Assembly (NCBI GenBank): GCA_022539475.1
Contig: VCMS01000058.1
Coordinates: 62,001 to 126,000 of the forward strand
Direction: 5' to 3'
Length of the DNA stretch: 64,000 bases
Source of the DNA: Gracilaria domingensis
Taxonomy: Eukaryota; Rhodophyta; Florideophyceae; Gracilariales; Gracilariaceae
Every line of letters starts with the position of its first letter. Position 1 is the stretch's first letter. The position numbers were made by a program, and so were the translations under genes. The notes beneath the pieces are model-generated. The model ran no database searches. It saw nothing but the letters and a program-made list of their open reading frames with translations, and had not been told where the DNA came from. Below are positions 28,749 through 39,389 of this stretch, in pieces.

Positions 28749-29105
28749 TGCGCACGCGACGCTCGCTCTTGAGCGCGCTCACGGTAGCCTTCGACCACGC
28801 TGGCGCCTCGCTTCCTGCCGCCTTGAAATGTGTTGTAGATTGTCTGTACCGACGGTAAACACCTTCCGAATCGCAAGTTTCGACGCGACCTTTGCGTTCC
28901 ACTCGTCGTTTCCTTTCGTACGTTTCGTACGAGATGCAGCATACGTGTCATACGCGTCGTATCGTGATCCCGAGCGCCTGCCGCCCGATTCCCCGATCAC
29001 ATCCCACGTAATCTTCCTTCCACACCGCTCAGTCGTCCTCTCTCCCTCCACACAAAGCCCTTCACCACTCTCATCCACGCGGCCCAAGACGTCACCACCA
29101 TCGCC
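28749..29105. other. Divergent spacer between two small genes
   Basis: A 357-bp upstream region shared by the acidic protein and the 146-aa protein. It carries cctttcgtacgtttcgtacg (28912-28931), a member of the GTAC-rich motif family seen elsewhere in intergenic DNA. Confidence 0.5.
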
Positions 29106-29546
29106 ATGCTGTCCGAAAACCAGAAGGAGGTCATCAAGAACCGCGTCAACGCCGAGACAGACATCCCCTTCCTACGCGAGTCCACCGAATCCAAGATAAT
29201 CGACACAATCATCGAAACCCTCAACCCCCACATCGAGCCCTCCCTGCGTCAAATCTGCCCCTCTCCGTACGTCGACTGCATCAAAATCGCCCTTACCGAA
29301 GGCATTCCTATCGAGCAACGTCGTCAGCAGATCTCAACCATCTTGCAAGAACAGCTGGCTGAGCCACTTGCTTCGCAACTCAACGGCACGTTGGATGTCG
29401 CTCTCGTGCCCGAGAGCGTCGAACAGAACATTCTCCTCGTTTTCGCCAGCAAGATCATCAATGAATTTGTCGAATGGACCGTTGCAGAGATAGATGAACG
29501 CATGGGAATGACCCTACAACAAAGTCGCGACGCCGCCGGTCTTTGA
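29106..29546 (+). CDS. Unknown 146-aa helical protein
   Basis: Clear ATG start (MLSENQKEVIKNRVNAETDI). The whole protein looks helical, with regular hydrophobic spacing (FLRESTESKIIDTIIETL, QRRQQISTILQEQLAEPL, ILLVFASKIINEFVEWTV). No signal peptide or membrane segment. Codon usage is coding-like and the neighbours are all genes, so it is probably real. I recognise no family. Confidence 0.7.
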   Translation: MLSENQKEVIKNRVNAETDIPFLRESTESKIIDTIIETLNPHIEPSLRQICPSPYVDCIKIALTEGIPIEQRRQQISTILQEQLAEPLASQLNGTLDVALVPESVEQNILLVFASKIINEFVEWTVAEIDERMGMTLQQSRDAAGL

Positions 29547-29614
29547 GTTTTAGACATGTTAGCTTCTTTTTACCCTACTGTACCCACTAAACAAACTCGT
29601 TCGTTCATTTCCCC

Positions 29615-31909
29615 TCACCCTGCAACCTCCTCAACTTCATCTCCATCCCCCACCTGATCCTCATCAAACGCGTACTCTCCATCACCGCCACCGTTCGCGT
29701 TTTCTCCATCAACCCCATCTGGGAAATCTTCCAATTCAAGATCGTACAACTCCCTACTATCTTCGCTTTCTTCCTCAAACTCGTCATCTTCCACCTCGAA
29801 GTCCAAATCCTCTTCGTCCTCTTCGTCCTCCTCATCCTCCAAAAGCTCATCACGTTTCTCTAGAGGTGAATACAGATCACCAACACTGTCGCTACTTTTC
29901 TCATCCCTCAGATCCATCGATGTCAAAGCTTCCAACAGCTCTTTACTTTCATCCTCAACCTCATCCATATCTTCTTCATCTCCTTCGACATTCAATACAT
30001 CTGCGTCCTCATCCTCCACAGACAGTACTTCATCTTCATCATCAGCAACCCCAAGCACAACCTCATCATCTTCCAGTTTATCTTCCGAATCATTCGTCCG
30101 TCCCTTACCAGTGGAAAGATCAAACGAGTCCACAGAACCTCGATAAAGCTGAAACGATTCAAAGTCATCCTCCACTTCATCCTCATCTTCGAAGTCATCT
30201 TCGTCATAGTCATTATCGATCATCGCTTCATCTGTAACATCCGGAAACATGTCAAACACTTTATGCCTGTCATTAAAGTTGAACCCAGTTTCTAAAGCCG
30301 ATCCACTCCCTTTACATTTTCCGCAAAACTGCTTTCCAATACCATTGCATCGTATACATTGCGCATTGCCCTGTGAGTCTATCACAAGACCAGGTGTGCT
30401 CCAAAACTCTTCATACAATGCCTTTCGTTTTTCTCCGTCTAACCGAGCAAATTCTTTCATGGGTGCAACCCATCCAGACCCTACACAAAGCGCACATGTC
30501 TCCATTCCAGAACCTCGGCAAGACGTACAGTCCGCAACCGCATTTCGCAAATGAGAAGGACGGAATCGGCCACCCAGAGTACGATTGGTAGATCGTACAT
30601 TCTGAACGTCATCCGCCTCCATTGCTTCCCATCCGCGTGGCGGCGTGAGTATTCTTCGAGGCCTTCCATTAACTCTACGAACCGAATGGAATTGTTGTCT
30701 CCTTCCACTTTGGTTTCGCGACGAAGCATGACCAACTTCAATCTCAGTCTCCATTTCGTCGTCTTCAGGTTCGTAAGTGTCGCCAGAATAACGATCAAAG
30801 GAACGAGTATTGTTAAATACCTTCGGGAAAGATGATGCTCGTGATCGCCGTCTTGAGTCTTCTCTGACGTTTCTCTCCTTCCAAAGGGGTCGTTCTTTTG
30901 AATCTCTATCTTGCATGGATGCTGGTCCTTGTCGCGCAAAGCTCACAAACCTTTGGAATGTAGACGCTTGAGAGGCCTGAGAGATTCTCTTCTCGGAATT
31001 CTTATTCTGAGCTGTTCGAAGGAACTGTTCTTGTTCCTCGCTGTTACTAAAAGGTTCCTTATCGTCAGGATCAGGTGCTACCTGGGCTTCAGAAAAGTCG
31101 TCTTCGTCTGCAATTCCTTTGCGAAGCGTAGATTCGTGAACAGCTTGGACATCAACAGCGTTCGCGCTTTCACTTTCCCCAGACGTCGCAGCACGGGCTT
31201 TTATGTCATCAAGCCACGAACTTTTGTCAATTTGGTCGTCTGACGTGGAGGGCACGAAAGTTTTCTTGTCCTTTTTTGCATTGATATCGCCGAAAAGCTT
31301 GTCAACAGCGTCGAAGGCACGGGCGGCTTTTTGGTGGTTAGCGCTACTTGATTTGAATTCTTCTTTCGCCTCAGCGTCCAAGTCGGACACGTCAAATATA
31401 CGACCGCTCTCAGCATCCTTTCTGTAGCGAGAGAAAAATCCGTCATCCACGGCATCATCTACGTCTTCGCCTTCCTCACTATCCGTGTTGCGTTTCCGAC
31501 GTGGTCTACGCATACGATTGTTGCGGCTTCTGCTCGGGTTTACCTCTTCTTCATCGAAGAAATCGAAAAGGTCTTGTGGCCGTTTGTTCGGTCGCCTTCG
31601 ACGAGGATTGCGTGAATTTGTCATTTGCGGAACGCATCTGGTCACAGACGTAACATAGGTTGTATTAGTGCGCTTGTTCAGCGGTATACACGGTGTGAAC
31701 GCGTGTAGCGACATTTTTACAGAGTTAGATTCTGTTCTGTCCTCTTTGCGGTGACGAAAAAGGCCGCCAGGTCGTTGTGAAAGAGCGACGTGCAGCTTCA
31801 GCTGGGAGATGACGTGGTTGAGGGTGACGGCCACAAGTTCTAGATCTGATACAATATGACGAACGAGATCTCTGATGCCCTGATCGTGAGGTTCAACAAA
31901 AAAATTCAT
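29615..31909 (-). CDS. DnaJ-type zinc-finger (CxxCxGxG) protein, probably plastid
   Basis: From the first ATG the frame has 764 residues. A second ATG at 31714 (MSLHAFTPCIPLNKRTNTTY) begins a Ser/Thr/Arg-rich leader that could be a plastid transit peptide and may be the true start (699 residues). Residues about 90-480 are basic then acidic and disordered. A zinc-finger region near 490-580 has four Cys pairs: CTSCRGSG, CALCVGSG, CIRCNGIG and CGKCKGSG, the DnaJ/BSD2 pattern. The remaining 200 residues are extremely acidic. Small plastid proteins with this finger (BSD2, LQY1) chaperone Rubisco or photosystem subunits; here the finger lies within a much larger chain, so that role is only a suggestion. 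Confidence 0.75.
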   Translation of the reverse strand: MNFFVEPHDQGIRDLVRHIVSDLELVAVTLNHVISQLKLHVALSQRPGGLFRHRKEDRTESNSVKMSLHAFTPCIPLNKRTNTTYVTSVTRCVPQMTNSRNPRRRRPNKRPQDLFDFFDEEEVNPSRSRNNRMRRPRRKRNTDSEEGEDVDDAVDDGFFSRYRKDAESGRIFDVSDLDAEAKEEFKSSSANHQKAARAFDAVDKLFGDINAKKDKKTFVPSTSDDQIDKSSWLDDIKARAATSGESESANAVDVQAVHESTLRKGIADEDDFSEAQVAPDPDDKEPFSNSEEQEQFLRTAQNKNSEKRISQASQASTFQRFVSFARQGPASMQDRDSKERPLWKERNVREDSRRRSRASSFPKVFNNTRSFDRYSGDTYEPEDDEMETEIEVGHASSRNQSGRRQQFHSVRRVNGRPRRILTPPRGWEAMEADDVQNVRSTNRTLGGRFRPSHLRNAVADCTSCRGSGMETCALCVGSGWVAPMKEFARLDGEKRKALYEEFWSTPGLVIDSQGNAQCIRCNGIGKQFCGKCKGSGSALETGFNFNDRHKVFDMFPDVTDEAMIDNDYDEDDFEDEDEVEDDFESFQLYRGSVDSFDLSTGKGRTNDSEDKLEDDEVVLGVADDEDEVLSVEDEDADVLNVEGDEEDMDEVEDESKELLEALTSMDLRDEKSSDSVGDLYSPLEKRDELLEDEEDEEDEEDLDFEVEDDEFEEESEDSRELYDLELEDFPDGVDGENANGGGDGEYAFDEDQVGDGDEVEEVAG

Positions 31910-32308
31910 TTAATTAATCTCTGGCAGACAACTAATTTTAGGGTCGTATTCTGGGGTACGACGGTAGTCTGCCCATTTTTCCTATTCTTCTGTAGAGATT
32001 GCGCTCCAACACCAGTTTTGATTACCATCGGAACCGTCGTAATAATATTATTACTCTTGCACTACGACTCAATAACGTGTACCGCCGGTAACGATAGAAG
32101 GCTCGCCTTTCCCCCACCAGCTCTACTCTCAAGCTCCAGAGTCACCAGTTTACTTCTTCATGGCAAATGTGGGGTACCATTGGTTGTAAAGATGACTCAA
32201 GAAGGCAGTTCGGGTGAGAGAAACACAATGTGCCATGTTATGGGGCCAACACGCAGGGTGAAGTTTTGTACGATTCTTGTGTTCTGAGATCTCAAGCTTC
32301 GGTTTCCA
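31910..32308. other. Intergenic region, 400 bp
   Basis: Lies between the start of the DnaJ-type gene and the end of the C2H2 gene. AT-rich at its left edge (ttaattaat near 31910). No gene seen. Confidence 0.55.
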
Positions 32309-34117
32309 CTAAATCATAAGAATTTGAGTACATACTCGCGAAATCCCCTGGCGACGCATCTCGATGGACGAGTTCCACATTCCGACTAATTCCTGCTGTC
32401 GGTAAGAGAACTGACGCCAGCGGTCTGCCAGAAGAGATTTCACGTTAACTTCCATGCCAGGTTTCCTCTTCCGTACGAGTGCGACAAGGGTTTGAGGAAA
32501 ACTTACCGTGTTCACGACGGCCTGCAGGTTTTGGACTCCTCCAAGCTCTGTGTTGTTGCCCAAGTCGGAAGGGGTACCAGCGGTCGGATATTGGCGGTCA
32601 CCAAGCTTCTTCGATTTGGCCGACTTTCCCCGTTGCTTGCGCCCTCCGGACTTACGCCTTTTATCATGCACGACGAGGTGGCGCTCCATACTTGACTGCC
32701 ACATGAATGGCTTACCGCAGTTGGGCACATTGCATCTGAACGGATATTCGTTACGGTGCGCTCTTTGATGAATCGTGAGGTTGTAGCGCCTCGCAAACCG
32801 TTTGCCGCAATTATCGTAGTCACAGACATGAACGTCGGCTGGATCCATATCCTCAACTCGCGTCCGGCGCCTCTTCTTCGGCCGCGCCTGTTCACCTTCT
32901 CCTGCAGCTTTCGCAACCTTCCTCCGAGACGACTTCTTGCGCTTCCCACGCTTCACCCGTTTCGGTGTTTCTTCTGGACTTCCTTGAATTGCAGCCTTTG
33001 AGACAGGCGTGGCGTTTCCATTCAATCCATCCCGTTCGTTAGGCACCGCAGCTTGAGAGTGATCTGGGACTGGAACAGGCACGGCGTTTCCATTCAATCC
33101 ATCCCGTTCGATAGGTACCGTAGCTGGAGAGTGAGCTAGATCTGGAACAGGTGCGGCGTTTCCATTCAATGCATCCCGTTCGTTAGGTACCACAGCTTGA
33201 GAGTGATTTGGACCTGGAACGATATCCATCGGAGTCGGAGCCTCCAAGCACTTCCTTTCACCTTCTGGTTCCTGAGGTGCATTACCAACCGAACTTGGAC
33301 CAGCTTGTACAGTCGCGTCAGGGCTGTTGGTCGCTGGCTCGGAAGGGGCATCGTTCTGCTCTTCATCACACTCGGGAGGGCCTACATATGCATCGCCTAG
33401 AAGCTCTTTAAAAAGGCTTTCTTTTGTTTGGCTCGACGATAACCTCACTTTGTCCTCTTGGGTAAGGGGCGCAAACACTTGATCCATGTAATCTTCATCT
33501 GATATATTTGTGGTGGCTTCCGCCTCGCCGCCCTCATTCTGCCCGCGCGTTTCCAATCCTGGTTCGACAAAGTCGCTTTCCTGGAAGTCTGGTAGTAGCT
33601 CGCGAAACAGATTTGCCATTGACTGACCGGTAGACAGTCGGTTGCGGTCCTCTTGAGACAGTGGCATAAACATAAGGTCCATATAATCTTCGTCGGGTAG
33701 GTCTGATGGATTAAACGGCATCTCCCTCGCCCCGTTCCCGTTCGCATCGCAAGCTTCGACGTTCTCTAGAGCACTTCTGGCATATGCCTTCTCCACTTCA
33801 GCCACCTCAACGAAGCGTTCCCCCACGTCCGGCAACCCTGCTGTGACGTTTTCCGGCCCGTTGTCGCTTCCATTGCGACTGGCTGCATCAAGATCGTTGT
33901 CGTTAGCGTTCTCCCTTGTCTTGGACACTCCACAGACCCCAATCCCAAACCCTGAGTCCGGCTCCGTGCTGGCCTTCGCAAGGGTGCCTTCAATAGCCGC
34001 AGTTCCATTCGTTGGGGAACGAGATACAACGGCCTCTACGGGGTAGACGCCGGGAAATCCGGCTGTAGTGGCGATAAACGCTCCATGTTGTTCAAAAGAA
34101 CCGAACATACCGCTCAT
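32309..34117 (-). CDS. Two-finger C2H2 zinc-finger protein, 602 aa
   Basis: The open frame reaches a GTG at 34147; the first ATG (34117, MSGMFGSFEQHG) lies about 40 bp downstream of a ttatataa box, so it was used. Two C2H2 fingers lie near residues 440-495 (CDYDNCGKRFARRYNLTIHQ and CNVPNCGKPFMWQSSMERHL), joined by a typical linker; both have intact Cys2His2. A basic Lys/Arg-rich segment precedes them. The N-terminal half carries two related acidic blocks (DEDYMDLMFMPLSQED and DEDYMDQVFAPLTQED) and three copies of a NERDGLNGNA type unit. Reads as a nuclear transcription factor with duplicated acidic, possibly activating, segments. Targets unknown. Confidence 0.85.
   Translation of the reverse strand: MSGMFGSFEQHGAFIATTAGFPGVYPVEAVVSRSPTNGTAAIEGTLAKASTEPDSGFGIGVCGVSKTRENANDNDLDAASRNGSDNGPENVTAGLPDVGERFVEVAEVEKAYARSALENVEACDANGNGAREMPFNPSDLPDEDYMDLMFMPLSQEDRNRLSTGQSMANLFRELLPDFQESDFVEPGLETRGQNEGGEAEATTNISDEDYMDQVFAPLTQEDKVRLSSSQTKESLFKELLGDAYVGPPECDEEQNDAPSEPATNSPDATVQAGPSSVGNAPQEPEGERKCLEAPTPMDIVPGPNHSQAVVPNERDALNGNAAPVPDLAHSPATVPIERDGLNGNAVPVPVPDHSQAAVPNERDGLNGNATPVSKAAIQGSPEETPKRVKRGKRKKSSRRKVAKAAGEGEQARPKKRRRTRVEDMDPADVHVCDYDNCGKRFARRYNLTIHQRAHRNEYPFRCNVPNCGKPFMWQSSMERHLVVHDKRRKSGGRKQRGKSAKSKKLGDRQYPTAGTPSDLGNNTELGGVQNLQAVVNTVSFPQTLVALVRKRKPGMEVNVKSLLADRWRQFSYRQQELVGMWNSSIEMRRQGISRVCTQILMI
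33010..33210 (-). repeat. Tandem repeat in C2H2 gene
   Basis: Three degenerate ~66-bp units sharing ggcgtttccattcaat and tcccgttcg, encoding RDGLNGNA plus a Pro/Val/His linker. In-frame expansion in the linker before the zinc fingers. Confidence 0.7.
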
Positions 34118-36560
34118 GTTTCCAAGCTTAAACCGTGACAAACTCACACAAGACGTTATATAATGTCGAAGCCAAGCTGTCTTGAAAGAATGCGGAAGAG
34201 ATTCAGAAGATTGTTAATAGCAAAGACAGTTTAAACAGTCCAAGCGGCGCTGGGACATAAATGATACCAATGAAAGAGTTTGACGATGATGATGTCTCCG
34301 CTCTCACAAGAGAGTATCGATGTACTGCGGAAGCGATTATCAAAGATAGAATCAGACAGAGATGGAGAGAGGTGAACAAGTCAATGAGGTGCGACTGCGA
34401 TACGAAGGAGAGAACAGTCGTATTTATACTGCCAAGATATAAGCCGAATGCAACATACTCATCCATCAGAAGAGAGAAAGTGAGTGCTGCATTGAAATGT
34501 AATCATAACACTCTCCCAACTCTTCCCCTCTCCTCTCTTTAAAGAACATGTTGACATGATACTGGAGCTTATGCTCATGGGCGAGAGGTGCGCATTTAGA
34601 AAGTGAGGTGTGGTTCCCGTGGTTTGCACTTCCCTGATCATGTTCATGAAAATAATCTTAACTGCTCTCCGTGAATCTTCCCAACCTGCACCATCAAGAA
34701 ACTGCATTCAACAGAGTGAGTCTTCTTGATACCTCTTACCGCAAGAGCTGCTCCTTCTCGAAGAGCTGTGGTGCAAGCAGGCTATTGGCTGGATCGGTTA
34801 TGATAGCGTTCCGGCCTATCTAAGAGCACAAGATTGGGACTAATCCGCATAAAAACTTCAAGGGTGAATGCAACTGCTCCCAAGATAAGATCGATCATCA
34901 TTTTCCCTTGACGAAAGGGAAATGATTTTCGCGATGAGGAAATCCGAGCTTGCAAGTCTGTGCGAAATGGTCGGTCGATAGATGAGACGGGATCCAACAC
35001 TGTGCTCGGAGACTGATATTGAGCCAAAGCGCCGTTGTGCGATGACGCGAATTGTTTTTAGCTTGAAGCAGTTGGCAGGGCCTGTGCAGTCCAGAGTCTG
35101 GGTGTAGCCTTCTACCCGTGTGCCCCTGTGTTTGTTACGATCGGCAATCGGTTCTGCAGCGGGTCTGTATTACAGACTCTGTAACCGTCGTTGAACGTTC
35201 CGGTTCAGAGGAAGATGTTGTGGTGCAAAGTTTCCGTGTCTAGTCACGAGCGAACTATTCAGGCAGACATTTCAGCACGGCAACAGTGTCAATTGGCCAT
35301 TTTCTTCAATGGCGGGAGACCGGCGAAGAACTGATCGATAGTCTTCGTGGGCAGGTCGTGCAAGGCTCAAACAACAAACTTTGACTTCGTTTGAAGGCAA
35401 CCTTGCCCTCCTCCGACTGCTCATCTTGGTACCGCTCTGGGTGCGCAGGGTGCATCGTAACGATATTGACTCAAATTTATGTCAAGCAGGGTTGGAAGTT
35501 CCAAGTTGGAACGAGCAGTCGACGAGCACTTCACTTGCAGCCATGAGAGAAAAGCGTTACACGCAAAGCTCCTGCTTCACCTTCAGAACAGGGTTCTGCT
35601 CTGTATGATCTCGTCCCTTCACAGGGTTGGAATCGATAAAACCCAAGCGCCAAATTCTACAGGAATGGGCAAATGGCCTAAGATATCCATGAAACAACTC
35701 CGTGAAACAATTCGAGGTTGTGCTCACGATCTCTGCACTAACAGAATTATCCGAGACAGCTTCCCTGCAAACGAGTAGCCCTCTACCTTCGTACGTACTG
35801 TAGTACCAAGTACTGTACCCTCGTATTTGGCCTGATGTAGAAGGCAAATCACAATTCTCAGATCTAGACGTCCACATGATCTTCTTTAAAGCGAACAGGA
35901 ACGCTGAATTCCAAGGCTAAAGTACAACTATCTAAAGGAAGTTCTCTCTCGCTAAGAACGCAAGAACTGATGAGGATACTGTCTTATCGACATTGGTACT
36001 GACGGTACATCTAAATCGCGGCGATGCGCTAAAGCTGGAATTTCATATCTTCTTGAAGCGTCCGCATGATATATGATAAACCACAGGTATGGTAAGGACA
36101 TGGAAGTTTGCCGCCTATGGTTCATCGGCGGAACAGAATCGTGAACTGAACTTCAGCCAGGAGCCCTAAACGATTGCGCAAAGGATGAGTTCTGAACTTG
36201 AGAAGGCTCTCCGTACTCGCTTTCAGTGGCACATAGGGAAGAAGGTCGCAGATCTAAAACGAAGAAGAGAGCTGCGGATATTGATGAATGTGAGGCGAGG
36301 GTGGCAGCGATGAAAATCGACCGATACGAATGCGCACGATACATGGATATAGTATATAACTGCAGGTTCTCTACAACCCACGTGTGTTCCAATGGTATGA
36401 AGTTGTACAATCAGAGTTTGGTATTTGGTGCTTGCCTTATCGGAATATGGCCCAGAAGTCGAATACTACATGAGTGTTATGAATGAAGCAATGGTATGGG
36501 CAAGCCGTTTCAAAGAAACGACAGATTGCAATGTTAAGAAATAGGTTGCCCACACCTATG
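34118..36560. other. Gene-poor region, 2.4 kb
   Basis: Contains the TATA-like ttatataa (about 34157-34163) of the C2H2 gene and GTAC-rich motif copies at 35784-35798 and 35995-36008. Open frames are short and not protein-like. No RNA gene recognised. Confidence 0.55.
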
Positions 36561-37586
36561 CTAACCACCGACTTCGAAGTTAGCACTGCTCGATTGCTCT
36601 GTGGAGGGAACTTCTTCTCTTTCATCCGCTGTAGGTTGCGTTCTCTTCTTGCCCGTGGGTGCATCACCCTCTAAAGCGCCAACCACACCCTTGGCGACGT
36701 CACCAACGGCATCATTCTTGATAGCGTCATTAAATACACCTCTAGCTCTATCACTCACTCGAAAGCTTTCATCCACCTCTCTTGCAACAACTCCCGCTGC
36801 GCCACTGACATTGCTAGCAACCTTATTTACACCATTCGAAATGCCATAGGTTTTATCAACGTCCTCCGCTGCCTCTTTTCCCTTCCTAGCAACGTCGCTG
36901 ACCGTCCGACTGACGCCATATTGCTCATCGAGGTCGGCAATCGCGTTTTTAGTTTGTTCGACCTTTTCGCTTACATGCAGCCGACGCTCCAGATCTTCAC
37001 TAATATGCCTTGCACCTTTTTCAAGCCGTTCCGCAACATTCTTCGCAGCAGCAAAAGCGTTCCAGAAACCCGATTGTACCTCTTTTGCATCAGGGAACAT
37101 TTTCTTAGGCGGCTGCTGAACGTGGCGTAATTTCTGTTCTGCGTTACTTGCCTCCCATCGCTCGTCAGTTGCAACCTTAACGGCAATAACGGAACCTCGA
37201 AAGTCTGCCCCATCCTTGCTGAGAGCTGCAGCAGCGGCGATGGAATCTGAAAACTGAACGCGTACTCGCAAAAGACCATCCTTCTCTAGACGGCGTAGGC
37301 GTACGTTGGTGATGGGAGATGAGTCAAGAAGGGCGTCGAGATCAGCTCGAGACGATGAAATTGGTAGACCGTCAATGATCACAGAAGTTGGGGCGACTGG
37401 GGCGGGAAAGCTTGGGTCATTGTCTGCGGAGGAAAATGATTGCTGGTGAGGTTCGGGAATAGCGTCTTGGGCGTTTGTCGTACTTGCCTCGGGCTCGGTG
37501 TAGTGTTGACCGGACTGGAAAACAAGGACGTCTTCGTCTTCATCCAGGCCTTCGTCCAGCACGAAATCTGCAGATGAGGATGCCAT
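36561..37586 (-). CDS. BPA1-like RRM protein
   Basis: A 341-residue protein from a clear ATG (MASSSADFVLDEGLDEDEDV). An RNA-recognition-motif fold covers about 68-140 (SVIIDGLPISSSRADLDALL, then LRVRVQFSDSIAAAAAL and GSVIAVKVA), though the aromatic RNP residues are weak. After it come repeats with the pattern DEQYGVS, DKTYGIS, DESFRVS, each followed by a helix (NKVASNVSGAAGVVAREVDE). This arrangement matches plant BINDING PARTNER OF ACD11 proteins, where the repeats are also D-x-K/Q-F-x-V-S. Plant members link to sphingolipid transfer and defence; the algal role is unknown. Confidence 0.75.
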   Translation of the reverse strand: MASSSADFVLDEGLDEDEDVLVFQSGQHYTEPEASTTNAQDAIPEPHQQSFSSADNDPSFPAPVAPTSVIIDGLPISSSRADLDALLDSSPITNVRLRRLEKDGLLRVRVQFSDSIAAAAALSKDGADFRGSVIAVKVATDERWEASNAEQKLRHVQQPPKKMFPDAKEVQSGFWNAFAAAKNVAERLEKGARHISEDLERRLHVSEKVEQTKNAIADLDEQYGVSRTVSDVARKGKEAAEDVDKTYGISNGVNKVASNVSGAAGVVAREVDESFRVSDRARGVFNDAIKNDAVGDVAKGVVGALEGDAPTGKKRTQPTADEREEVPSTEQSSSANFEVGG

Positions 37587-38779
37587 GAGACTCGATGAGG
37601 AGGGAGCTCTGCAGTTGTGGGTAGAAGAGAAGGCGGAGTTGTACCGAAGCGATGGTGTGCGACTTTGCTTTGTAGATGATGTACCTTTTGTTTGTAAGTT
37701 ACAACTTGGGTTCCTTTGGTATGCGGTTTCGTTTGTTGTTTACTACACACGTTTCCTCTTCAGAGATCAGATCAAATTTTGATCTGTGCATGAACTTCTC
37801 TAACAACTTCATGCGGTTTTTTGTTTCGTGTTTACCAAACTGGCCACAACCTTAACATGGAAGACACGTGGTTCCGTGCACAATTGTGCACGTGGCTACA
37901 CTGTACAATCTTGGACACGTCAATTGTTGCCCCCGTCGGAACTGTGAGGAAGCTTGTCGTCGTCATCGACGCATCAACAACGAATTCGCTTGCGAATCGA
38001 GCAGCATCTCTGAGAGATCTTCCATCAAACTCCACAATGTGAAGCGCGAACAGTAACGTCGCAGCGCGACACGTCCAACCCTGATGTTCCTCTGCGTATC
38101 GACAAATGTTTAGCACCTTTGTGCTACCGAACTAGCTGACTTCAAAGCATTCCTGTGATGAAAATGCGCACGGGCGGACAGAGAGTGGTGCGTACAACCC
38201 ACATAAATCATCTGTTGAATGTGCTGGCCTTTGGCCTTTCTGAGGAACTGCCATGCTGGTCCTATCTTTTCTTCCCCATTCACGCAAGTAAGACGTTCTC
38301 TCACAGCCATCAGTTTCACCTCGTCTCACGCCCGTTTGAAATCGGTCCCTTTGTTTGCATCTTTCAACGTTGTCCTGTATTGTTCACATTAAACGCAAGG
38401 GCCAATTTCACGACCGTTGCTGCATGCTGGAATGTTGTCTGCAGCTATTGCAGAGAACTGTGAAACCTGCATTGCGGTTGCCGCACTATTAAACTGTTGA
38501 CAACAACATTTCTAGAAATAGGTTACCAGCGAATACGGTCAGGGTGCGCTGACCACGACGACTGCAAGCTTATCATAAATTCAAACTTGTCAGTGCGTTG
38601 TTCACCCCCATTCTACGTATCTGTCTCTATTCGCTGTCATCTACATAGCTCTCTCGCTCCTTCAAACACTTGTTCCCACGTCATACAAGCACATGTCTTC
38701 AGAACTAAACGCTGTTCCCCACCAACTATTGTCACGTTCTCAACTGTGTCCAGCTTGAGCGATCCAAGTCGTATGTCAC
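37587..38779. other. Divergent intergenic region, 1.2 kb
   Basis: Shared upstream region of the BPA1-like gene and the coiled-coil gene. It carries a perfect 19-bp palindrome at 37768-37786 (cagatcaaattttgatctg). No gene-like frame seen. Confidence 0.55.
37768..37786. repeat. 19-bp palindrome upstream of BPA1-like gene
   Basis: Arms cagatcaaa and tttgatctg around a single central T, about 180 bp upstream of the BPA1-like ATG. Could be a homodimeric transcription-factor site. Confidence 0.6.
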
Positions 38780-39389
38780 ATGTTGGCCTCAACCTTCTTC
38801 CGCAAGAGTTCGCAACAGGAAGATGTAGAACGGGAAGTGTCGGAGGCGGCGGACTCGCTTTCAAGACTTCTGCAAATTGCTGATACTCGCACTAATTCTC
38901 ATCATGCTCGCCAAGACGCTGCGATTGACAAAACCATCGACAACGCTATTCGAAAACTTGAAAGTTTGCAACACAGACTTGTTCGACATAAAGAGCTTGT
39001 GGACCTAGTCGAAGTTTTCGAAAATGAAATAGCAAAGAAGGCTGACGAGGCGAAGAAGAGAGAAAGTGAGCTGGAGCAATGGATTGTCGAAGCAAGCATG
39101 CAGCGCGTAACTCTACTATCGCAAAAAGATGAGATTGCGAATCAACTCGCAGTTATGAAGAGGAGATTACAGGTAAGTGTAAAGCCGCAGAGCTGTTGAG
39201 CGAGGAGGAAACAACGTCAGTCTCTCTAACTTTGGAATTTCCTTTTGTTTCCACTATCCATCGAAAATCGTTTAGGAGCGGCAGGCAGAAGAAAATGCGG
39301 ACAGAGAAGATGAAGAAAGGAGCAGGAGAATTGCAAAATTGCTCGAAGGAAATTGGGATGACGTTCTTGATATCGATGAAGATGAATGA
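38780..39389 (+). CDS. Coiled-coil protein, two exons, 168 aa
   Basis: Exon 1 is 38780-39172 and exon 2 is 39276-39389. Spliced, the frame continues from KRRLQ into ERQAEENADREDEERSRRIA and ends in an acidic tail (NWDDVLDIDEDE). Nearly the entire protein is a coiled coil (HKELVDLVEVFENEIAKKAD, KKRESELEQWIVEASMQ). The arrangement of a short helix, a long coil and a conserved-looking Glu/Lys-rich core weakly recalls Mediator subunit MED4, but I would not name it so. Without removing the intron the frame stops at 39199. Confidence 0.72.
39173..39275 (+). other. Spliceosomal intron, 103 bp, phase 0
   Basis: Starts GTAAGTG after CAG and ends CGTTTAG before GAGCGG. A ctctaact branch-like site lies about 45 bases before the acceptor. 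Removing it joins two coiled-coil frames without a stop. Confidence 0.82.

Noticed and set aside
27620..28951. A 443-codon minus-strand frame across the kinase start
   Set aside because: It overlaps the kinase and the acidic protein in another frame and is Arg/Ala-rich from CG-rich DNA.
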